Origin: Anaeramoeba flamelloides
Lineage: Eukaryota; Metamonada; Anaeramoebidae
Direction: 5' to 3'
Length of the DNA: 64,000 nt
NCBI GenBank assembly: GCA_027625915.1
Contig: JANTQA010000026.1
Coordinates: forward strand, 7,068,001-7,132,000
Shown here: positions 56,713 to 64,000 of the stretch, piece after piece
Layout: every line of letters starts with the position of its first letter
How positions within the stretch are numbered: position 1 is the stretch's first letter
Position numbers and translations under genes: made by a program
Notes under the pieces: model-generated
Databases searched by the model: none
Told to the model about the DNA's origin: nothing
What the model saw: only the letters and a program-made list of their open reading frames with translations

Positions 56713-57415
56713 TTGTAATTTAAGGGGGGGTTTAGAATTCCTCTTATTTGTCGTTAGGTTTTTTTTTAATTTAAGAAATAAACGAAAAATTTTGTTAAAT
56801 TTTCGTTTTTTTTCTGAAAGTAAAAAAAACTGTAGTTAGCTTTTCCCGAATTTAAAAGAATTGGGTAAAATCTTTGATTTTTCTTCATTCTTTTAAATTT
56901 TGGAAAAGTGCCATCAGCTTTTCTTGATTTTTCTGTTTATTTGTGAAGTGTTGGTTAGGTTTTTTTGAGGTTTTCTATTTTATTTGTTAAGTGTTCTAGG
57001 TTTTTTTTTTTACTTTTTGAAATAAACAGAAAATTTTGATAAATTTTCGGTTTATTTCGAAAAGTAAAAAAAAATTCTAACGAAAATCTATTGATTTTCT
57101 AAATTAATAGAAAACCTCAAAAAAACCTTACGAACACTTCACAAATAAACAGAAAAATCAAGAAAACCTCGGCACTCGACGGCACTTTCCAAATTCCAAA
57201 CTTGGATTTAGAAATTGTATAAAAGATTCAAAAAAAGTTTTATTATCTACTAGAGCTAATAAAGATATTGAGTCTTGTTTATTGATAATATTATAAATAT
57301 TATTATTATTTAAAATAAGTGAAAAATTATTTTTTTCTAATTCAGAAATCCAGATTTTACGATTATTTTCATAGGCTGGTCAGTTCCAGAAAAAATGATC
57401 CAAATCTTCAAAAAA
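56713..57415 (-). mobile_element. LINE 3' fragment split by a foldback insertion
   Basis: 56713-56752 ('gtaatttaag...tttagaattcctctt') matches 18399-18432, and 57191-57415 matches 18440-18662, covering the LINE C-terminal end. Between them is a roughly 438 bp foldback (see next entry). So the LINE landed first and the foldback later. The fragment is strongly 5'-truncated. Confidence 0.8.
56753..57190. mobile_element. foldback element inserted in LINE fragment
   Basis: Outer arms of about 100 bp: TGGAAAAGTGCC at 56901 and GGCACTTTCCA at 57181, with 'cttgatttttctgtttatttgtgaagtgtt' against 'aacacttcacaaataaacagaaaaatcaag'. An inner palindrome (57018-57072) and a family D hairpin (56838-56907) are nested in it. 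Confidence 0.75.
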
Positions 57416-57737
57416 ATAGAGTTTTTACAATTTTTAAGATAAATAAAGAGTTCCATGCAATTAATCCAAATTTTAGTTATAGTAATTATAATACCTGATT
57501 ATCTTAATAGACCAATAAAAATTTTAATCTAAAAAATTTTGACAAACAATAATCTTTCAATTTTTCAAAAACAACATTTTTCAAACAAAGTATTGGTGTT
57601 TGCCAAATGATTTTTTATTCAAAATCTATTCAAGCTCTAAAACTAAAATGGATGTTTTGTTTCCTATTATCAAAATTTTGATTAATTCAAGAAACTCTTT
57701 ATTTATCTTAAAAATTATAAAAACTCTATTTTTTAGT
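57413..57737. repeat. 325 bp foldback element
   Basis: AAAAATAGAGTTTTTACAATTTTTAAGATAAATAAAGAG at the left end is inverted at 57692-57737. It abuts the LINE fragment. Inside, a 72-codon plus frame is not trusted. Confidence 0.65.
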
Positions 57738-58914
57738 ACCTTACATATTTACACTTGTACTTGGAAAAATCATCTCTTATTTTTTCGAATTATATTTTTT
57801 TTTCTTTTATTTGGATAAAAATAATTACTTATAAAAACACTAATACTTTGTAACTTTGACCTGATTTAATATTACATTTGGAAAAAAAACAAAAAATTAG
57901 TACAAATTTAATAACTATACGAATTGGTACAGTTTGTCAACTTGACTTTTTCAATTTGGTATAAATTAAAATTAGAATGATACAAAGAAGATTAGTGTGG
58001 GATCTTGACAAGAACAACTGTAATGTGAGAGACTTGATAATCACGTTTTACACACCATTAGAAAAAAGGAGCTCAAATACAAATAATCCCCTAATCACAC
58101 ATACCCTAAAATTCATTTGAATTAAAATAATTCAAATTTCTCATATTAATTATTTTTTACTTCTTCATTTTTACTTCTTCTTTGTTTTTCGTTTTTTTTT
58201 TCTCTTCTCTCTCATTTTATTTTCTTATTTAGTCCCTTTATAATATTTTAGAAAACATAATTAAGTTTAAAATTCTTTCTAATAACTATTTCGAGACGCT
58301 AATTGTCTATTTTAGATGCTCTTTGTGTTGGGGGACACATATTTAGTCACTTGAAAATTCTCTCTTTACTAGATCAAGTATCCAAAACTTAGTTCTTAAC
58401 AATAAATCCAAAAAATATAATAAATTGTGATTTTTTTTTTCTATTTTTGATTTTGGGTGTGTCAAAATTTTTGGAATAGGGTTTATTAATAATTATCAGG
58501 TTATTAAAAGTTTAATCAAACTATTTTATTAAAACTTTAAATCAATTAAATTTTGAGAAAAAAATTAAAATTTAGATTTCAAAATTAGTCTTAAAATTAA
58601 ACAAAAAATGCAAAATAAATTTTAAAATATAGACAGAAATAAAATGTAAAAAAAGTGAATATTTTTTTTTAAGAAAAACCATCATTTTTACAAGGTTTTG
58701 ACTTTCTAAGAATATCATTTCTTAATAAAAAAAAAAAAAAAAAAGGAAAAAATAATGAAATTTTTGATTAGAAATTTCTCTCTTATTTTTTTATTTATTT
58801 ATTTTTCAAGAATTATTTTTTATTTTTTTAAAATAATAATTTTTTGTTATCTTGAAATAAAGTTATTATCTCGTCTCTTAAAAAAATTTTTTTTTCATTC
58901 AAATATAAAAAATT
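57738..58914. other. spacer
   Basis: A 47-codon plus ORF at 57977-58120 (MIQRRLVWDLDKNNCNVRDL) is in a slightly GC-richer patch and may be a gene remnant. A family F end motif occurs near 58455. Confidence 0.3.
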
Positions 58915-58999
58915 TTACTTCATTTCATCTTTTGGTACAAATGGCCTGAGATCATACTCCTCTTGGTTAAATTCTTCTAATAATTGCTGGAGATCAGAT
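58915..58999 (-). CDS. orphan 3'-terminal exon, acidic peptide
   Basis: Acceptor TTAACAATAG, then SDLQQLLEEFNQEEYDLRPF, VPKDEMK and TAA. Strongly protein-like and helical (QQLLEEF). Entry phase is 2. Upstream exons on the minus strand were not found between here and 60.9 kb; a large repeat-filled intron (family B at 59480-59841, family G at 60250-60598) may separate them. Confidence 0.42.
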
Positions 59000-59114
59000 C
59001 TATTGTTAAATATAAAATAATATAATATCAGATAAAAAATAATAAAAAGAAAATAAAGTTGCAATTGATATAATGATAATTAGATAAAAATTAAGTTTAT
59101 TAGAGAAGAATAAT

Positions 59115-59116
<2 letters not shown>

Positions 59117-59148
<32 letters not shown>
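59117..59148. repeat. (TA)n microsatellite
   Basis: Uninterrupted AT dinucleotides. Confidence 0.9.
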
Positions 59149-59150
<2 letters not shown>

Positions 59151-59319
59151 AAATATTTTAAATTAATAGAAACCAATATTCTTTAATTTATTTGTAAAAT
59201 AATTTTTTGATTTGAAAAAAGTGAAATATATTTATTGATGAAACTGATGTTAATTCATGATACAACATAAGTTAACGAAGTTTAAAATACTCAAACTATT
59301 AACAGTATATTCTCATTAG

Positions 59320-59388
59320 ATTTCATCAGATCTTCCGATGTCGGAAAAAAAGAGACTTTTTAAGAAAAAAAAGAAACTGATCAAGTAA
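59320..59388 (+). CDS. possible short 3'-terminal exon with Lys-rich tail
   Basis: The acceptor ATTCTCATTAG is followed by ISSDLPMSEKKRLFKKKKKL-IK and TAA (23 codons, entry phase 0). The basic end is of the kind seen at C-termini in ribosomal or nuclear proteins. Short, so chance is possible. Confidence 0.25.
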   Translation: MSSDLPMSEKKRLFKKKKKLIK

Positions 59389-59479
59389 CAAGGATAATTA
59401 TGAATAAAAAAGTAAAACAATCTGTTAGTTCTGTTGATTAATTTAGAAAGTGGAATATATTTTTTAAAATTTTAATTTT

Positions 59480-59841
59480 TTAAAAATAAAAAAAATAAAA
59501 AAAATGTTTGAAAATACCAAATTAACTTGAAGAAAATTGAGACTCTGTAATTTTGATTAAAATTCAGATATTTATTATCAAAAAATATTCTTATTCAGCC
59601 TTTTTTTTTTGTTACCCAAGTAATATGAAAATCATGTAATGCTCATTTCAAAAATTGTGATTAATTTTATTTTTAGGTTTTTGGTTTTATTTTTTTTAAT
59701 TTTTAAAATATCAAGCTTTTATATTTTTAAATAAATTAAAAGGAAACCATTAATAAGATTTAATAATTATTTGTTATTGAATACTAAAGAAAAAAAATTA
59801 ATTTCAATTCATTATTTCAGACAAGTTTCAATTTTTGAAAT
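59480..59841. mobile_element. family B element, right part
   Basis: 'attttgattaaaattcagatatttattatcaaa' matches 43200-43240. The mini-element ends ATTTCAAAAATTGTGATTA and TTTCAATTTTTGAAAT lie at 59645-59841. Confidence 0.6.
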
Positions 59842-60249
59842 CAAGTTTAGTTTATCAAATTTAGATTTCAATAAAAATTAATAATTTTCATAAAATGTAC
59901 TTTGAAAAAATATATTTATATTTTTCAGTTTTTATTTTTCTAATTGAATTTTATAAATGAGATGTAAAAAAATTTGCTCTTAAAATATTATAAAAAAGAA
60001 GGAATTGGGGTTTATCAGTATTAAAATAATAAATGCAAATTAGATATTAAATCTTATTTTTTTTATATCGTTATAAGTAATATCCTCTCTTTTTATAAAT
60101 ATTTTTCCCTTTTAATTGTAGAATTAAAGAAAGTGTTTTGTTTACATTTAAAAACAAATAAATTAAATTCTTGATCGTTTCATTTATAATCCTTTTTTTT
60201 TTTTTTTAATCGGATTGACTGAATTAAAAAAATTTTGAAAGATTAGATA

Positions 60250-60598
60250 CAGTCATTTTAAAAAAAGTGAGGACTTATTTTAAACAATTGAGGACTTTGT
60301 TAGTATTTGAAATTTAAATGAGTTACAGTCATTTTAAAAAAGTGAAAAGTTTTTTTTTTTATGATTGTGCCAGAATTAAAACTTTTTTTAAAGTTTTATG
60401 TTTTAATAAAGTGTTTTTTTTTTAAAAAAAGGACGCTTTCTTCAAACCCCAATCTCTACACCACATTTAAAGGCTGACCCATAGTTTATTAAAACAGAAA
60501 ACTTTCAAAAAGTTTTAATTCTGAAAAAGTATTCACTTTTTTAAAATAGAAAACTTCAAAAAAGTTTGAAAAAAGTCACCACATTTTTAAAGCATCTG
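60250..60598. mobile_element. TA-flanked element, family G, copy 3
   Basis: TA-CAGTCATTTTAAAAAAAGTGAGGAC at the left; the inverted end ..CATTTTTAAAGCATCTG-TA at the right. A second CAGTCATTTTAAAAAAGTG start at 60326 shows an inner copy. CAG ends at TA fit Tc1/mariner. Confidence 0.7.
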
Positions 60599-60933
60599 TA
60601 AATGAAAGTTTTTATATTACATTTTTTTATTTTGACTTTTGAAATATAAAATTATTTTTTTATGTTATTGAAATTTGGTTCGATTTTATATTATTCTAAA
60701 TGCAATAATGCTATTAAATAAATGTGTTTTTATTTTTTGATATTTTCATTTGGAACATTAATTTTGATTAAATATAAAATTAATAATGGTTCGTCAAATT
60801 TATTTTATTACATTTAATCATTATTTACACGTTATATTAACAAAAAATTGATGGAAACAATAAAAATAAAAAAAAGAAAAAGAAAAAAACCAATAATTAG
60901 AATAAGGAATACTAGTAATAAAATAAAAAAATA

Positions 60934-61255
60934 TTACAATTCGTCATTTTCCAGCTCTTCTTCAAGTCTTTGAATATATTTTGTTAGAACTTTTATTTGT
61001 TGTTCTTCTGATTCAATTTGTTCAAGAACATTTCTCACATCAACATTTTCAGGCAATGGTTCCCCATCAAGATATACATATGGCATATTACTTTCACGTT
61101 TTTTCCCCTTTTTAGTTAATAATGGTGTTGTTAAAAGAACTATTCAAAAGTTTTTATAATAAGTTATTTTTAGTGTTTTTTATTAATCAAAAAAAAGTAT
61201 AAAAATTGAAATATTTTTAGAATTAGAAACGGATTAAATCAACGAAATCGTTCAT
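60934..61255 (-). CDS. small coiled-coil protein, two exons (76 aa)
   Basis: Exon 61231-61255 gives MNDFVDLI from ATG to a GTTTCT donor. After a 91 bp intron ending in GAATAG, exon 60934-61139 gives LLLTTPLLTKKGKKRESNMP, then YVYLDGEPLPENVDVRNVLE, then QIESEEQQIKVLTKYIQRLE and ends ENDEL. Phase fits. The second half has heptad-like hydrophobic spacing (VLEQIESEEQQIKVLTKYIQRLEEEL), so it probably dimerises or joins a complex. No family recognised. The frame continues open above the ATG, so the start could be further upstream. Confidence 0.55.
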
Positions 61256-61500
61256 TTTTTTTTTTTCAATAAAAATTTTCTTTTCTTGATTCCAAACTAT
61301 TTTTCTCAATTGGTGGCTATAATTGTTTTGTTTGTCTCAAAATTTGGAATTTTAATTATTATGTCAAAAAAGTATTTTTCTTTTACTCTATTTTTTTATT
61401 TTTTATTGAACTATATGATAAAGATATAATCAGTACGTTTTAAATAATTTGTTCTAGTTTTATTTTCCAAGAAAATATTTTTTTATTTTTTATACTTTTT

Positions 61501-61617
61501 TGATTTTTTATACTTTTTACCTTTTCCAAATTTCCTTTCTTAAGTTGCTTGGGCACTATGTTCCTTCTCTTTTTGTTTTTTTAGGTGTTTGGGAAAGGTA
61601 AAAAGTATAAAAAATCA
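61501..61617. repeat. 117 bp palindrome
   Basis: TGATTTTTTATACTTTTTAC plus CTTTTCCAAA at the left are inverted as TTTGGGAAAGGTAAAAAG plus TATAAAAAATCA at the right; about 30 bp arms around a 57 bp loop. Confidence 0.8.
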
Positions 61618-61620
61618 TTA

Positions 61621-61852
61621 TAAGAATTGGTTGACCTGGTCATGACTAACCCAACCAAACTTGTTCATGATCAGATCTTCGATGAGGACTTATGCAACTG
61701 AACTGAATCCAACGAATGCGATCTGAAACCAACCAAAGTGAACCGAATTGAACTTTCCGTACTATCTGTCGAGTCGTTACTTGGACTGGGTTTTTGCTGT
61801 CGAGTCGGTATCTTGTCCTGGGATTTTGCGAAAACAAGATTTGGGAAACTTA

Positions 61853-61918
<66 letters not shown>
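61621..61918. other. GC-richer patch joined to a 60-base A run
   Basis: From 61621 to 61853 base composition is far more balanced than in the rest of the window. A run of about 65 A (61854-61918) follows at once. Read on plus, it looks like a retroposed RNA (SINE or processed transcript) with its tail; TGTCGAGTCG occurs twice. Read on minus, the A run is a T tract ending GTAAG, and an open frame follows (QDKIPTRQQKPSPSNDSTDS, then TESSIRFTLVGFRSHSLDSV) to a stop at 61671-61673, so it might be an exon. No A/B box of a tRNA-type promoter is certain and no target duplication was found. Confidence 0.5.
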
Positions 61919-61919
<1 letters not shown>

Positions 61920-62084
61920 CAAAGCAACTGAAAAGAAAATTTCGAAAACCAAATTTTATTCTTAAAAACCAGAGCTTTTTAGATTCAACCCATCTATAAA
62001 GTTCTAAATCAAAATTTAATAAACAGCCTTTTTCATTTGATCTATAGTTGTTCAAATATTTAGAACTCTTTATTAAAACAACCT

Positions 62085-62255
62085 ATGGTAGCGATCCAAA
62101 AAAAAAACGACATAAAAGGAAACAACCACCAGCCCATTCAACACTTGGGGCACAAAAAAAAACTTTTCACTGAAGTTTTTTCTTTTTTCTATTATTTTTT
62201 AACTCTTTCATTTCTTGCTTTTCTTTCTCTTTTTCTTGTCTTTTTTCCGAAATAA
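62085..62255 (+). CDS. possible small membrane-anchored protein (56 aa)
   Basis: ATG opens MVAIQKKNDIKGNNHQPIQH, then LGHKKKLFTE, a polar N-terminal half, followed by a continuous hydrophobic stretch (FSFFYYFLTLSFLAFLSLFL) and FFPK-stop. This is the layout of a tail-anchored protein. However the hydrophobic part comes from a C/T-rich run that would read as Phe/Ser/Leu by chance and could be an intron after TTCACTGAA. Confidence 0.33.
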   Translation: MVAIQKKNDIKGNNHQPIQHLGHKKKLFTEVFSFFYYFLTLSFLAFLSLFLVFFPK

Positions 62256-62499
62256 TTTATTCTTTTCATTTTTTAAAGAAAAGATATCCTTTGAGCTGTA
62301 ATCCTGCTTACATTACAGTTAGGATAAAAAAACCCTAAATACAATTTTAGAGTTTCAGGCAAATAGGAGGTAATTTTGTTGAATCACCTCTGCTCAACAA
62401 TAAAAAAAAAAGAAAATATTTTTTTAATAGTAGATCTGAAACAAAAAGATCTTCAAATTGATTTAGAATTTAATTGCAACAAACCCTCTTATTAGATGT

Positions 62500-62690
62500 A
62501 TTTTATTGACGAAAAAAAACAGTACTTTTCAGTGAAAAGCTCGACTTTTTCGCAAAAAAATACTTTATCGAGAAAAAGCTTTGATTGGTGAACAAATAAG
62601 TAATTTGCGGAAAAGTATTTAATAAGCAAAAAAAAGTATTTATTCACAAAAAAATAAGTATTTTGCGAATAAGTAACCATATCTACAAAT
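62500..62690. repeat. degenerate short tandem repeats
   Basis: Units of roughly 24-28 bp around 'aaaaagtatttattcgcaaaa' recur about six times ('cttttcagtgaaaag', 'ttttcgcaaaaaaatactt', 'ttgcggaaaagtattt', 'attttgcgaataagta'). Confidence 0.5.
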
Positions 62691-63252
62691 TTTTCACATT
62701 TGGAGGTAAAACTCAATTAAATTTGAAAATGGGTTCCCACACATAACTCGGAAAATTTTTTCAAAAAAAAAATATCTATATTTTGTATTGTTTAAATACA
62801 CTCACATAATAAACATTATTGTACATATCAATTTTGAAAAAGGTTTACAACTTTATTAGACATTAATAGGAATTGAAAAAAAAATGAAAGTTTTCAGTAA
62901 TATTTTTTTCATTTTTAATTGTAAAATTTCAGAAATTTTTATTTGACTTAGTAGAGAGATTATTTAATCTATTTTTTTAATAATCTAAAAAGAATCATAT
63001 TTTTTCAATTTTAAAATAAAATCAAAATATTTCAAGCAAAAGGTATCGTTAAATTAAATTGAAAAAATGATTTTTTCTCTGTTTTTGGAATCTTTTTTAT
63101 CATTTTATTTTTTTTCATGTTTGAGTTTTAATCTATATTCCCTGCCTTTTTTCGGCAAATTGTTTTAACATTTATTATTTTTTCTTCCTTAATGTTCAAT
63201 CTAAAATTAATTCATTTCAACTTTTTTCATTATAAAAATACCCCAAAAATAG

Positions 63253-63630
63253 GTGTTTTTTCAAAAGTCAGTATTTTTGAAAAGGGTGTATTCGGATTTT
63301 CATAAGTTTAATAGCTATCTTTTTTTATTACACAAAATTATCGATAACTTTGGAAAAATAATTTATAAAAGATGTATTACTGAAATCCAATATGTAGTTT
63401 TGGCTAGCTTTAATTTTCAGAATTTATTTTTTCCTTGTAGTGATTGCTTATTGTTTATATTCCAGTTTCTTCTTTTTTTTTTCGGTTGGTTCAAGAATTG
63501 GATTGAAATATCTTTTTTTACATTTCTATCTTGTTTTTTTGAAAATAGTTCTAAAGAGAATTGGTGTGTTCTCGAGAAATTTGGGTTGAAATTATGTTTC
63601 TTGAGATTTTTAGCTATTAATTTCTATTAA
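63253..63630 (+). CDS. 3'-terminal exon, hydrophobic protein, unknown
   Basis: A 125-codon frame follows AAAAATAG (acceptor) and begins with GTG, not ATG, so it is read as a terminal exon. It runs FLKRVYSDFHKFNSYLFLLH, IIDNFGKIIYKRCITEIQYV, then a Phe-rich hydrophobic segment around residues 65-95, and ENWCVLEKFGLKLCFLRFLA to TAA. Mixed codons and Cys/Trp content favour real coding. One or two membrane helices are likely. No upstream exon found. Confidence 0.4.
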   Translation: MFFQKSVFLKRVYSDFHKFNSYLFLLHKIIDNFGKIIYKRCITEIQYVVLASFNFQNLFFPCSDCLLFIFQFLLFFFGWFKNWIEISFFTFLSCFFENSSKENWCVLEKFGLKLCFLRFLAINFY

Positions 63631-63762
63631 TAAATTCTTTAAACCTTATTCTCAATAAACAGAAAAACTTGTTTTATTAGTTTTCTATTTAGGCCTTTTG
63701 AAATTTGATATACAGGACAAAAATGGCCCTAGATTTTCTTGTTGGCTTTTAAATTTAAAAAA

Positions 63763-63926
63763 ATGCCCATCCAATTTCAGTCACTTGTGTTGACTTACAA
63801 AAGATCAAAGGTACTTGTTGATTTGTTAATGCGAATTGATAGGTATTTTTACTTAATTTTTTAGTTCGATTTATTTTTAGGTTTTATTTTGTTGGATATG
63901 TCCAAAAAAAACATTTTGAATCTTAA
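63763..63926 (+). CDS. possible small two-exon protein (41 aa)
   Basis: Exon 63763-63842 starts ATG and reads MPIQFQSLVLTYKRSKVLVD, then LLMRID, up to a GTATTT donor (the same donor as RNase T2 exon 1). A 38 bp intron ends in ATTTTTAG, and exon 63881-63926 gives RFYFVGYVQKKHFES and TAA in phase. The intron is unusually short, which lowers confidence. No family. Confidence 0.33.
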
Positions 63927-64000
63927 ATTTCTTTTTATTGAAAGTTTGGTTGTACAGAGATCGAAAATTTGTTTTTGTCTCTCAAAATATAAAAACACAC

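Noticed and set aside
57977-58120. 47-codon plus ORF MIQRRLVWDLDK...
   Set aside because: Protein-like but short, no splice context or homology; kept only as a note.
61671-62055. Poly-Lys / poly-Phe frames across the A run
   Set aside because: The homopolymer stays open in all frames; only the flanking GC-richer part is of interest.
1-64000. CRISPR arrays, operons, riboswitches, rRNA genes
   Set aside because: Repeats are dispersed or palindromic, not regularly spaced with unique spacers, and all genes are eukaryotic; no rRNA or tRNA sequence recognised.

Overview
This is a very AT-rich nuclear window from a eukaryote, probably a free-living protist. The signs are spliceosomal introns with GT-AG ends, a spliceosome core protein (SmB), a cytosolic ribosomal protein (eS4), a homeodomain protein, a eukaryotic protein kinase and a secreted RNase T2. 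Stop codons are standard. Long T/A homopolymers, (TA)n tracts and Lys/Asn/Asp-rich protein tails recall genomes such as Anaeramoeba or Dictyostelium, but the species cannot be fixed from sequence alone.

I rebuilt five spliced genes from phase-consistent exons: SmB (1828-2710, +), eS4/RPS4 (7393-8643, -), a CAMK-like kinase (12482-21555, -), an RNase T2 paralogue (40214-45600, -) and a small coiled-coil protein (60934-61255, -). Three longer reading frames are a 518-codon unknown protein (26134-27692, -), an intronless homeodomain gene (35566-36534, -) and a four-helix membrane protein (52741-53361, +). Further short coding exons have plausible splice sites and protein-like composition but no recognised family. 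5' splice sites seen are GTTTGT, GTAAAT, GTAAGT, GTACGT and GTATTT. Several 3' sites have an A-rich rather than pyrimidine-rich end (AAAAAAG), so ordinary gene finders will miss exons here.

The rest is a dense fossil bed of small repeats: at least eight families of short inverted-repeat elements (MITE-like), hairpin-forming palindromes, two long foldbacks, one degenerate LINE and a second LINE fragment split by a foldback, and several 0.4-1.1 kb families with no ORF. Some introns have been inflated by them. The kinase has a 6.4 kb intron holding a LINE, three hairpins and three MITE families. The RNase T2 gene has a 4.5 kb intron holding two copies of one element facing each other. Compact introns of 90-340 bp in the same window show the contrast.

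Layout: 1-8.7 kb, SmB and RPS4 with a spliced fragment between them; 8.7-12.4 kb, repeats and orphan exons; 12.5-21.6 kb, the kinase and its intron load; 21.6-26 kb, repeats; 26.1-31 kb, the unknown gene and small helical genes; 31-35.5 kb, repeats including one end of a 1.1 kb TTAA-flanked family; 35.6-36.5 kb, the homeobox gene; 37-45.6 kb, repeats and RNase T2; 46-52.7 kb, repeats, one small spliced gene and the second 1.1 kb element; 52.7-56.3 kb, membrane protein and plus-strand exons; 56.7-60.6 kb, LINE fragment, foldbacks and isolated exons; 60.9-64 kb, coiled-coil gene, a GC-richer patch next to a 60-base A run, and small plus-strand genes.
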